Assembly: GCF_000165485.1 (NCBI RefSeq)
Contig: NC_014623.1
Span: 1,941,501-2,005,500, forward strand
Origin: Stigmatella aurantiaca DW4/3-1
GTDB lineage: Bacteria; Myxococcota; Myxococcia; Myxococcales; Myxococcaceae
Reading direction: 5' to 3'
DNA: 64,000 nt
The translations under genes were made by a program, and so were the position numbers. Positions 8,627 to 16,579 of this stretch are shown here, in pieces (within the stretch, counting starts at the first letter, position 1; the number at the start of each line of letters is the position of its first letter). Below the pieces are notes generated by a model, which saw only the letters and a list, made by a program, of their open reading frames with translations, did no database searches and was not told where the DNA came from.

Positions 8627-9576
8627 AGAAGCCGGACCTGATCATTTCGATCGTCAACCACAGCAATCCGGAGCTGCTGCACGACTGTCTGCGCACGCTG
8701 TTCCAGACGACGAAGGCGTGCACCTTCGAGGTGTGGGTGGTGGACAACGCCACGGATGGGCGGGGCGTGGACGCCATGCGGCGGGACTTTCCCCAGGTGC
8801 GCTGGCTCTTCAACTCCTCCCGGAAGGGCTTCTCCGCCAACCACAACCAGGTCCTCTCCCAGGCCCGGGGCCGCTACTTCTGCATCTTCAACGACGACAC
8901 CCTCGTGCACGAGGGCGCCTTCGATGCGCTCGTCCGCTTCATGGACGAGAACCCCCGCGTGGGCATGGCCGGAGCCCGGCTGCTCAACGCGGATGGCACG
9001 CCCCAGGATTGTGTGTTCCGGGAGATGGGGCTCTCCACGGCGCTCTTCGACATCTGCTTCCTGCCGCGCTTCCTGCACTTCCTCAAGGCGTTGCACGTGG
9101 ATCCGGCGCAGTACGGGAACGATCAGGCCCGGGTGAGCTGGGTGCTGGGCGCGTGCATCGTCGTGCGCGAGCAGACGTTGAGCGAGGTGGGCTTGCTGGA
9201 CGAGAAGCTCTCGCCCCTGGGCAACACCGAGGACACCGACTGGTGCGTCCGGGCATGGAAGGCTGGCTGGGAGGTGGCGTTCTGTCCCGAGGCCGTCATC
9301 ACCCACCTGACGAGCCGCTCCTTCCGGCCGTCCGCGCAAGGGCATGACCGCGTCCGCGTGGAGCTGTGGCGCACGCGCCTGGCCTACTTCCGCAAGCACC
9401 ACGGCCGGCTGCACGAGCAACTCATGCGGCTCATCCTCGTGGGCACCCTGCCGTGGAACTCGGCCGTCCTCACCCAGTCCCTGTTGCGGCGGCGCCTGAG
9501 CCTCGGCGAGTACCAGCGGCAGCTGTCCACCTTCGTGCGGATCTCCGAGATGGGGCTGCGCGCGAGGCTGGGGTAG
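8623..9576 (+). CDS. glycosyltransferase family 2 (rhamnosyltransferase-like)
   Basis: A 317-residue GT-A fold glycosyltransferase. The nucleotide-binding start VWVVDNATDG is at about 37-46, the metal site FNDD at 89-92, and the acceptor-side NTEDTDWCVRAWKAG at about 201-215. This layout matches rhamnosyl- and related GT2 enzymes that build surface polysaccharide repeats at the inner face of the membrane. The start overlaps the flippase stop by 4 nt. Sugar donor and linkage cannot be told. Confidence 0.88.
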   Translation: MKKPDLIISIVNHSNPELLHDCLRTLFQTTKACTFEVWVVDNATDGRGVDAMRRDFPQVRWLFNSSRKGFSANHNQVLSQARGRYFCIFNDDTLVHEGAFDALVRFMDENPRVGMAGARLLNADGTPQDCVFREMGLSTALFDICFLPRFLHFLKALHVDPAQYGNDQARVSWVLGACIVVREQTLSEVGLLDEKLSPLGNTEDTDWCVRAWKAGWEVAFCPEAVITHLTSRSFRPSAQGHDRVRVELWRTRLAYFRKHHGRLHEQLMRLILVGTLPWNSAVLTQSLLRRRLSLGEYQRQLSTFVRISEMGLRARLG

Positions 9577-9581
9577 CCGCC

Positions 9582-10493
9582 ATGCCCTTCTTCTCCATCA
9601 TCATCCCCACCTACAACCGGGCCCGATTGTTGGAGCGGACGCTCGCCTCCGTCTTCACGCAGGAGTGCACCGACTACGAGGTGCTCGTCGTCGACGACGG
9701 CTCCACGGATGACACGGAGGACGTGCTGGCGCGCCACAGCGGCCGGGTGCGGGTGCTGCGCCAGCGCAACCAAGGCCAGGGCGTGGCCCGCAACCTGGCG
9801 ATCCAGCACGCGGCGGGCACGTATGCCGTGTTTCTGGACAGTGACGACCTGTGGTTTCCGTGGACGCTCACCACCTATCTCCAGGCCATCGATATGTACG
9901 GCAGCCCGTCGGTGGTGATGGGCACGGTCGCCTCCTTCGGACGCGAGGAGGAGTTGGCCCCGGTGGGGCGGGAGCCCTTCCGGGCTTGGGCCTTCACGGA
10001 CTACCTGGCCAGCGCGCCGGAGCCGTTCATTCGCACCGCGTGCGTCATCGCCGTGCGCCTGGAAGCCCTCCGGCGCGTGGGAGGCTTCACCGCCCGGCGC
10101 ATCGCCTCCGAGGATCATGATCTCCTCTTCCGCCTGGGCACCGAGCCGGGCTTCGTGTGGATCCAGGCTCCGCTCGTGGTGGGCTACCGGCAGCATGACC
10201 ACTCGTCCTCGCGCAGCCTCGAGCAGAGCCATCAGGGGCTGCGCTTCCAGTTGGAGCAGGAGCAGGCAGGGCACTATCCCGGAGGCGCGGCCCGCCGCCG
10301 GGACCGGTTGACGCTCATCCTGCGTGGGGTGCGGCACGTGACACGCTGGCTGACCGAGCATGGGCGCCCCGATCTGGCGGTGGACCTGTACCGGCGCAGC
10401 CTCGGCGCGCACCTGGAGGTGCCGCGCTGGCGCTACCTGCTGGGCTTTCCTCCCTGGATGATGGCGGCGTCGCTGCGGCACCTGCGCCGCTGA
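9582..10493 (+). CDS. glycosyltransferase family 2
   Basis: A 303-residue GT2 enzyme with FSIIIPTYNRARLLERT at the N-terminus, VVDDGSTDD at 37-45 and the metal-binding FLDSDD at 84-89. An RIASEDHDLLFRL motif supplies the catalytic acidic region. ATG 9582 follows the previous gene by 5 nt and begins exactly at the family start; the reading frame extends upstream only as a shadow inside the preceding gene. It is part of the same transcription unit as the flippase. Donor sugar unknown. Confidence 0.88.
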   Translation: MPFFSIIIPTYNRARLLERTLASVFTQECTDYEVLVVDDGSTDDTEDVLARHSGRVRVLRQRNQGQGVARNLAIQHAAGTYAVFLDSDDLWFPWTLTTYLQAIDMYGSPSVVMGTVASFGREEELAPVGREPFRAWAFTDYLASAPEPFIRTACVIAVRLEALRRVGGFTARRIASEDHDLLFRLGTEPGFVWIQAPLVVGYRQHDHSSSRSLEQSHQGLRFQLEQEQAGHYPGGAARRRDRLTLILRGVRHVTRWLTEHGRPDLAVDLYRRSLGAHLEVPRWRYLLGFPPWMMAASLRHLRR

Positions 10494-10497
10494 AGCC

Positions 10498-11619
10498 TCA
10501 GGGCGCGCGGGCGGGGGCAGGGCGGCCGGAAGGCTCCAGCCACCATCCCCGCAGCTTCAACCCGGGCTTCTCCACGGCCAGGTACGTCCCCCACGCCACG
10601 CCCACGGTCACCGCCAGGAAGAACACCAAGTCCAGCACCCAGAAGCCCAGTGAGAAGTTCATCCGGTCGAAGAACCGCACCACGAGCCCGTGCCACAGGT
10701 ACGTCCCGTAGGACGTCACCGCCACCGTGTACACCGCCTTGCGCGCCCAGCGGGGCAGCCGCATCGCCTCCAGGCCCACCACGAGCAGCGCGAAGCCCAC
10801 GCTCAACCCCGTGAACACCCAGACCCGGGCATGGCCCAGGAGGGTGGGGCCGCACAGCGCGAGCGTCACCGCCAGCACCCCCACCCCCAGCGCGGCGCTC
10901 GCGGCCTTCCACCGGGCCGGCCACTGCCGCCAGTGGGGTGCCGTGCGGGCCAGGAACACCCCGAGCGCCATCCCGTCCAGGTGCAGGTGGGTGGGCCACT
11001 GGAGCAAGGGGACCACCTCCAGCACCGTCAGGTTCTCAGGCAGGGCGCGTGACACCAGCACCCGCCCCACCAGGCTCAGGGCTCCGGGCACCAGCCAGAC
11101 CGCCGCGGGCCACCGTCTGCCGCCCAGCCCGAACGCCAATACCGGCAGCACCAGGTAGAAATGCTCCTCCACGCACAAGGACCAGCTCTGCACGAAGTCG
11201 AACAGCGGGGTGTAGTTCTGGAGGAAGAGCGCGTAGTGCCAGCCGCCCCCGACGAAGGGGGCCTGGAAGACGTGAGGCTTGAGGAGTGCGTAGGTTCCCA
11301 GCACCACGAAGTAGAGCGGCAGCGTGCGCGTCCAGCGCTTCACCCAGAACTCGCGCAGCAGGGCTCCGGCGGGGGCCTCCTGACGCGCGGTGAAGACCTG
11401 GCGGCCGATGAGGTAGCCCGAGAGCACGAAGAACAGATCCACCCCCATCCACCCAAAGGTGAACGCGTGGCGCAGCCCCTCGGGCAGATCATGGGTGACG
11501 CTCCCGGGCGCATGGAAGAGCAGCACCGGCAGGATGGCCAGCGCCCGGAGCAGGTCCAACCCCTCCTGACGAGGCTCGATCGCCGCCGGGGCGGTGGGAG
11601 GGGAGGGGGGAGGAGACAT
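10498..11619 (-). CDS. membrane O-acyltransferase (acyltransferase family 3)
   Basis: A 373-residue integral membrane protein with about 10 hydrophobic helices. It has the family hallmarks LRALAILPVLLFHAPG (conserved histidine) and GVDLFFVLSGYLIGRQVF near the N-terminus. Family members transfer acetyl or other short acyl groups onto surface glycans (OafA/NodX type). It is encoded opposite to its neighbours and converges on the second GT2 gene with a 4-nt gap. An esterase lipoprotein at 15593 could remove such groups. Confidence 0.88.
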   Translation of the reverse strand: MSPPPSPPTAPAAIEPRQEGLDLLRALAILPVLLFHAPGSVTHDLPEGLRHAFTFGWMGVDLFFVLSGYLIGRQVFTARQEAPAGALLREFWVKRWTRTLPLYFVVLGTYALLKPHVFQAPFVGGGWHYALFLQNYTPLFDFVQSWSLCVEEHFYLVLPVLAFGLGGRRWPAAVWLVPGALSLVGRVLVSRALPENLTVLEVVPLLQWPTHLHLDGMALGVFLARTAPHWRQWPARWKAASAALGVGVLAVTLALCGPTLLGHARVWVFTGLSVGFALLVVGLEAMRLPRWARKAVYTVAVTSYGTYLWHGLVVRFFDRMNFSLGFWVLDLVFFLAVTVGVAWGTYLAVEKPGLKLRGWWLEPSGRPAPARAP

Positions 11620-11753
11620 GTCGGAAGCCCGGGGGCGGGGCCCAGTGTGGCCCGAACCTTCGTCTGCTCAAAGCCTCCTGGAGGCCGGTCTCTCGGTGGC
11701 CCTCCACCCAGGCTTGGGCCCTGGTGCCCGCCCACCTCTGATATGGGGGCGGC

Positions 11754-12899
11754 GTGTCCCGTCTGCGCGTCCTTTTCGGCATCCACCATCCCCTCGACCC
11801 GAACCTCGGCGCCCCTGGGGTGACATTGGCCCTGGGGCGGGCGCTCCAGGAGCTGGGCTGCGACGTCTCCTATTATGGATACGGTGAGGCCTTTCCCGGC
11901 GTCACCTCTCACTCGGCGTGGCACTCCGTGCGGTTTCCCTGGGCCTTGAGTGCATGGCTGGCCCGGCACGCGGACCGCTTCGATGTGCTCGACATCACCA
12001 CGGGAGACTCCTGGCCCTGGGCTCGCATGGGGCGCCCGGGGGCTCGGCGCCGCCATGCCCTCGTGACCCGCAGCCATGGCCTGGAGCACGTCGTCTCGGC
12101 GCAGCTCCGCGCCGACGCACGCTCGGGCCAGGCCCAGCTGAGCTGGAAGTACCCGCTCTACCATGGTGGCTTCCGGCTCTGGGAGGTGCGGGAGTCCCTG
12201 CGGCTGGCGGATCACGCCGTGCTCCTCAACCCCACGGATCGCGACTTCGTGCGCGACCGGCTGGGGGTGCCCGGAGCGCGCCTCTCCATCATCCCCCATG
12301 GGCTGGCCGAGCCCTTCCTCGCGCGCCCCGCCCCCGAGCCCTTCGAGGGGCCCCTGCGCATTGCCTTCGTGGGCAGCTGGATCCAGCGCAAGGGCCGCGA
12401 GGAGCTCGTGGCCGTGGCCAGCGCCTTGCGCGCCCAGGGCGTTCCCTTCACCTTGGGATTGCTGGGCACCGGCGCCGCGGAAGAGGAGGTCCGGCAGGCC
12501 TTTTCGCCCGAGGTGCGGCCCCAGATTCACGGGGTGCCGCGCTACCGCCACGAGGACCTGCCCGGGCTGCTCCAGGCATACGAAGTCCTCCTCTTTCCCA
12601 GCCATGCGGAGGGCTACGGCATGGCGCTCGTCGAGGCCATGGCCTGCGGGCTCGCACCCGTGACGACCCCCGTGGGCGTTGCCCCCGAGGTGGTCCAGGA
12701 CGGCCAGACGGGGCGGCTCCTCCCGGTGGGCGATGTGCCAGGCCTGACGCGGGCGGTGCGCGCCCTGGCCGAAGATCGCCCCCGCCTCATGGACCTGCGG
12801 CGCGCCGCTCAACAGGCAGTGAAAGGCATGACATGGCAGCAGGCAGGCGCACGCACCCTGCGCATGTATGAGTCATGGTTTGCCATGTATGAAAAATAA
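11754..12899 (+). CDS. glycosyltransferase family 4
   Basis: A 381-residue GT-B fold retaining glycosyltransferase. The glycine-rich start APGVTLALGRALQELG, the domain-2 strand LRIAFVGSWIQRKG, and the EGYGMALVEAMACG E-x7-E motif that holds the donor nucleotide sugar are all present. The GTG at 11754 is used; its 5' region is shared divergently with the acyltransferase gene (134 bp). It belongs to the polysaccharide locus, acting on lipid-linked intermediates in the cytosol. Donor unknown. Confidence 0.88.
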   Translation: MSRLRVLFGIHHPLDPNLGAPGVTLALGRALQELGCDVSYYGYGEAFPGVTSHSAWHSVRFPWALSAWLARHADRFDVLDITTGDSWPWARMGRPGARRRHALVTRSHGLEHVVSAQLRADARSGQAQLSWKYPLYHGGFRLWEVRESLRLADHAVLLNPTDRDFVRDRLGVPGARLSIIPHGLAEPFLARPAPEPFEGPLRIAFVGSWIQRKGREELVAVASALRAQGVPFTLGLLGTGAAEEEVRQAFSPEVRPQIHGVPRYRHEDLPGLLQAYEVLLFPSHAEGYGMALVEAMACGLAPVTTPVGVAPEVVQDGQTGRLLPVGDVPGLTRAVRALAEDRPRLMDLRRAAQQAVKGMTWQQAGARTLRMYESWFAMYEK

Positions 12900-12987
12900 A
12901 ACAGCCTGCCTGTATAGGCACCAAGGGAGTTTCCAAGGCGACATTGACGCGGCTCGTTAACCGCGCCCACGATGGCCCCGCCTTCGA

Positions 12988-14475
12988 ATGATCACTTTCC
13001 TTGTCACGTTCCTGGTTGCATTGACGGTTTGCCTGGGACTCACGCTGGTCGTCCGCAACAGGGCGTTGGCGTGGGGCTGGGTGGACCAGGCGAATTCGAG
13101 CCGCAAGGTGCACATCCGTCCCATCCCACGGCTGGGAGGGGTGGCCATCGTGGCGGGCTTCTTCGCCCCGCTGTGCGCGCTGTTCCTGGTCGACTCGGGG
13201 GTGGGGCTGCTCTTCCAGTCCTACAAGGAGCTGCTCTGGGGCCTGTTCGGCGGGGGCGTGGTGATTGCCCTGCTGGGGCTGTATGACGACCTGAAGGGCG
13301 CGAATGCCCGGCTCAAGTTCGCCGTGCAGTTCGCCGTGGCCCTCGGGTTGTACCAGCTGGGCTTTCGCGTGGAGCTGATCGCCAATCCGTTCGGCCCGGA
13401 GTTCTCCCTGGGCGTGCTGAGTCTGCCCTTCACCGTGCTGTGGGTCGTGGGCGTCATCAACGCCATCAACCTCATCGATGGGCTGGATGGCCTGGCGGGC
13501 GGCGTCGCCTTCTTTGGCGTGAGCACCAACTTCATCCTCTCGCTGGTGCGCGGAGACGTCGTCATGTGCCTGCTCATGGCCGCGCTGGCCGGGGCCATCC
13601 TGGGCTTCCTCGTCTTCAACTTCAATCCGGCCTCCATCTTCATGGGGGACACCGGCAGCATGTTCCTGGGCTTCGTGCTCGCGGCGGTCTCGCTCAAGAC
13701 CTCCACCAAGAGCGGCACCGCGGTCGCCATGCTCGTGCCCATCATGGCGCTGGGGCTGCCCATCATGGACACCTTGATCGCCATGGTGCGCCGCACGCTG
13801 CTGGGCCGGCCCATGTTCAGCGCCGACAAGGAGCACATCCACCACCGGCTCATGAGCCGGATGGTGCTCAGCCACCGCTCCGCCGTGCTCGTGCTGTATG
13901 GCGTGTGTGTCCTGTTCACGCTCACCGCCCTGGGGCTCAACTTCGCCAACAGCGCCCAGAGCGCGTTGCTCCTCATCGGCATGGGCATCGTCATCGTCGT
14001 GCTCATGCGCAAGCTGGGGTACCTGGACCTGCGCCGGGCCAGCGCGGTGGGGCAGACACGGCGCAAGAACATCCAGCTGCACTCGCTGGTGAAGGACGTC
14101 ACCCGGGCCTCGCGCCGGGCCGACTCCTTCCAGGAACTCTGGGGAGTCCTCCGTCCGCTGGCCGAGGTCCTGAATGCCGCCCGCTTGGAGCTGCGCTTCC
14201 AGCGCCGCTGGAACCATGGGCTCACCGAGGGCGTCGTCTTCGAGACGGAGCGCCCCGCGGGGGCCGCCATGCCCTTGGACATGCGCATCGCGATGAAGGA
14301 CGACGATGTTCAGGTCGGGTGGCTGAGGCTCTCCTGGAAGGATGGGCGCGCGGAGGTCAACCGGGATGAGGAGCTGGCGCTGGAGCTGGTGGCCGATGCG
14401 GTGGCCGAGCGGGCCCATCAGCTGATGGCCCTCGAAGACGCCGAGCCCGGCCGCGTCGTCTCGCTCGGGCGGTGA
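12988..14475 (+). CDS. WecA/MraY-like polyprenyl-phosphate sugar-phosphate transferase with a cytosolic tail
   Basis: A 495-residue polyprenyl-phosphate N-acetylhexosamine-1-phosphate transferase, the step that starts lipid-linked glycan assembly. Motifs: LYDDLKG (Asp100/101), NLIDGLDGLAGG (161-172), IFMGDTGSMFLG (about 217-228) and KEHIHHRLM (HIHHR at 283-287). About 11 membrane helices end near residue 340. The remaining ~155 residues are soluble, longer than WecA (367 aa in E. coli), and not recognised. The stop overlaps the next start (GTGA), coupling it to the nucleotidyltransferase-fold gene. Confidence 0.9.
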   Translation: MITFLVTFLVALTVCLGLTLVVRNRALAWGWVDQANSSRKVHIRPIPRLGGVAIVAGFFAPLCALFLVDSGVGLLFQSYKELLWGLFGGGVVIALLGLYDDLKGANARLKFAVQFAVALGLYQLGFRVELIANPFGPEFSLGVLSLPFTVLWVVGVINAINLIDGLDGLAGGVAFFGVSTNFILSLVRGDVVMCLLMAALAGAILGFLVFNFNPASIFMGDTGSMFLGFVLAAVSLKTSTKSGTAVAMLVPIMALGLPIMDTLIAMVRRTLLGRPMFSADKEHIHHRLMSRMVLSHRSAVLVLYGVCVLFTLTALGLNFANSAQSALLLIGMGIVIVVLMRKLGYLDLRRASAVGQTRRKNIQLHSLVKDVTRASRRADSFQELWGVLRPLAEVLNAARLELRFQRRWNHGLTEGVVFETERPAGAAMPLDMRIAMKDDDVQVGWLRLSWKDGRAEVNRDEELALELVADAVAERAHQLMALEDAEPGRVVSLGR

Positions 14476-15509
14476 CGCCGGTGGGAGCGCGGGCGTTCCT
14501 GACGCTGCTCCGTTCCTGGCCCGAAGCTCCCTGCGGTCCTCCCCCTGAAGAGCCCGAGGCCCTGGTGCGGGCGGCCGCCCGGCACGGGCTGGCGGGCTTC
14601 ACCGAGCATGCCCTGGAGCGCGCGGGGTGGAGGCTGCCGGAGGCTTCACGCGACACCCTGCGCCGGGAGGCTCGCAGCAGCGCGGCGCGGGCCATCCGCG
14701 TGCACGCGCTCCTGGTGCGCAGCCTGGAGGCGCTCGGGGCGGTGGGCGTGGTGCCCGTACTGCTCAAGGGCTACGGCCTGGCCCGGAGGCTCTACCCGGA
14801 GCCCTTCCACCGGGCCACCACCGATGTGGATCTGCTCGTGCTCCCCGCGCAGGTGGCGGCGGCCTCGCGGGCCCTGGAGGGGCTGGGGCTCGTGCCCGTG
14901 TCCGAGCGGCCCGGCCATGGCGGCGCGCACGCGCACCACCACGCGTTTCACGGGCCCGCGGGATGGGTGGAGCTTCACTTCCGGGCGCTCGCGAGCGGAG
15001 GGCAGGCGCTGGAGGCGGAGGGGCTCGTGGCGCACGCCGGGGAGTTCGAACTCGAGGGCCACCGCGTGCGGTACCTGCGCGCGGAGGAGGAACTGGTCTA
15101 CTTGGCCCTGCACGCGAGCAACCACCTGCTCCAGCGCCTCGCCTGGTTGATGGACTTGAAGTTGCTGCTCCGGGCGAACCCAGGGCTGAGCTGGCGCCGG
15201 GTGGTGGAGGTGGCGCAAGGGACGGCGTTCCCTCACCTGGCCTGGTACGCGCTGGATGCCGCGCGGAGGCTGCTGGGGCTGGCCGTGCCGGCGGAGGTCC
15301 TCGCGGCGCTGGCGCCACGGCGCTGGCAACGGGGGCTGGCGGGGCGTTTTTTCTCCGAGGAGCGGCTGCTGAGCGCGCGGCTCGCGGCGCACAAGGCGGA
15401 GTGGCTCCTGGCGAAGCTGCTGCTCGCGCCCCGGGTGAGGCCCATGGCGCGTTATGTGCTGTGGCGGGTGGGAGAGGTGCTCCCCTGGAGAGGTCTTCCC
15501 CCTCATTAG
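14472..15509 (+). CDS. nucleotidyltransferase-fold protein (NTP_transf_5 family)
   Basis: A 345-residue protein of the uncharacterised nucleotidyltransferase family often found in polysaccharide clusters. PVLLKGYGLARRLYPEP (about 95-111) and RATTDVDLLV with Asp118 and Asp120 give the expected LKG and D-x-D metal-site signature. The GTG start overlaps the WecA-like stop by 4 nt. Members are proposed to modify glycans or lipid carriers, but substrates are unknown. Compare the paralog at 19689, which has lost the acidic pair. Confidence 0.8.
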   Translation: MTPVGARAFLTLLRSWPEAPCGPPPEEPEALVRAAARHGLAGFTEHALERAGWRLPEASRDTLRREARSSAARAIRVHALLVRSLEALGAVGVVPVLLKGYGLARRLYPEPFHRATTDVDLLVLPAQVAAASRALEGLGLVPVSERPGHGGAHAHHHAFHGPAGWVELHFRALASGGQALEAEGLVAHAGEFELEGHRVRYLRAEEELVYLALHASNHLLQRLAWLMDLKLLLRANPGLSWRRVVEVAQGTAFPHLAWYALDAARRLLGLAVPAEVLAALAPRRWQRGLAGRFFSEERLLSARLAAHKAEWLLAKLLLAPRVRPMARYVLWRVGEVLPWRGLPPH

Positions 15510-15592
15510 ATGGAGGAAAAACAAACCTCGCGGATGGCTTATCTTCCTGCTTAATTGGTTAATCCTGGATTCTTCAGCCAAGGAGAGCACCG

Positions 15593-16504
15593 ATGAGCAG
15601 ACGCGGGGTTGTGCTGGCGCTGTCACTGCTGGTGGTGGCCTGTGGGGGCGGAGTCGAGGAACTGGAGCCCTCACCGCTGGGCACGCAGACGTCGGGCCTC
15701 TCCATCACGGTGGAAGACCAGGTGGTGGCGAGGCTTCCAGCCAGCACCGGGGCCCTGTACGGCTATGGCGAGTATCTGCCTCCCGGGTATCTGACCTCGA
15801 CGGCGAGCTACCCGGTCATCCTCCACCTCAACGGCATGGGCGAGTTTGGGACCTCGCCCACCGAGGCGGACCTCCTGAACGTCGTGACGCGCCATGGGGC
15901 GCTGAAGCGGATCCGCAACACGGCCCAGGGAAAGGCCTATTTCGGCCAGCACCAGGTGATGGTGTTCACCCCGCGAGCGGCGACAAACTGGGTGCCCGCG
16001 GAGGTCAACGCGTTCGTCGACTTCCTCATTGCCCACTACCGCGTGGATGTGACGCGCATCTACCTGACGGGCATCAGCATGGGCGGGTATGGGAGCTGGA
16101 AGTACGCGTATGAGTACGGCAGCCGGTTGGCGGCACTGGCGCCCATGGCCACCAACATCGGCGCGCCCGGCCCGAAGATTGCCCAACTGCTGAATGTCCC
16201 GGTGTGGGGCGTGCACTCGTTCGCGGATGGGAGTTCGCTCTCCGCGGAGAGGTCGTGGCTGACCGGGGTGACGAAGAACTACGGGCAGAACCAGTCGGTG
16301 AGCGTCCCCAGCGCCCCCTCGACGCAGACGTACCTGTTCAGCGCGGCCACCCACGCCTGGACGCCGCAGCCAGGCGTGGATGCCACGGGCAACTTCATCG
16401 CGCGCCTCACCGTGTACCCGGGCTCCGCGCACGATTGTTGGACGCAGACGTATGACAACGAAGCGTTCTGGGACTGGATGCTCGCCCAGCAGCGCGTTCC
16501 CTAG
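15593..16504 (+). CDS. secreted alpha/beta-hydrolase lipoprotein (carboxylesterase / PHB-depolymerase-like)
   Basis: A 303-residue lipoprotein with signal peptide and lipobox (LLVVAC, Cys17). The nucleophile elbow GISMGGYGS puts Ser162 as catalytic, His280 lies in YPGSAHDCW, and VDVTRIYLTG precedes the elbow as in LpqC/PHB-depolymerase esterases. AAGGAGAG lies about 8 nt upstream of the ATG, in an AT-rich leader (15510-15592) that probably holds its own promoter. Placed beside an O-acyltransferase, a role in trimming acyl groups from the glycan is plausible but unproven. Confidence 0.82.
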   Translation: MSRRGVVLALSLLVVACGGGVEELEPSPLGTQTSGLSITVEDQVVARLPASTGALYGYGEYLPPGYLTSTASYPVILHLNGMGEFGTSPTEADLLNVVTRHGALKRIRNTAQGKAYFGQHQVMVFTPRAATNWVPAEVNAFVDFLIAHYRVDVTRIYLTGISMGGYGSWKYAYEYGSRLAALAPMATNIGAPGPKIAQLLNVPVWGVHSFADGSSLSAERSWLTGVTKNYGQNQSVSVPSAPSTQTYLFSAATHAWTPQPGVDATGNFIARLTVYPGSAHDCWTQTYDNEAFWDWMLAQQRVP

Positions 16505-16579
16505 CGGGGGCGCGTCCAGCGGGAGGGGAAGGGCTCTCCTCCCGCCGGGCGAGGAAGGCCCTTCCCGGGCCGTCAAGGG

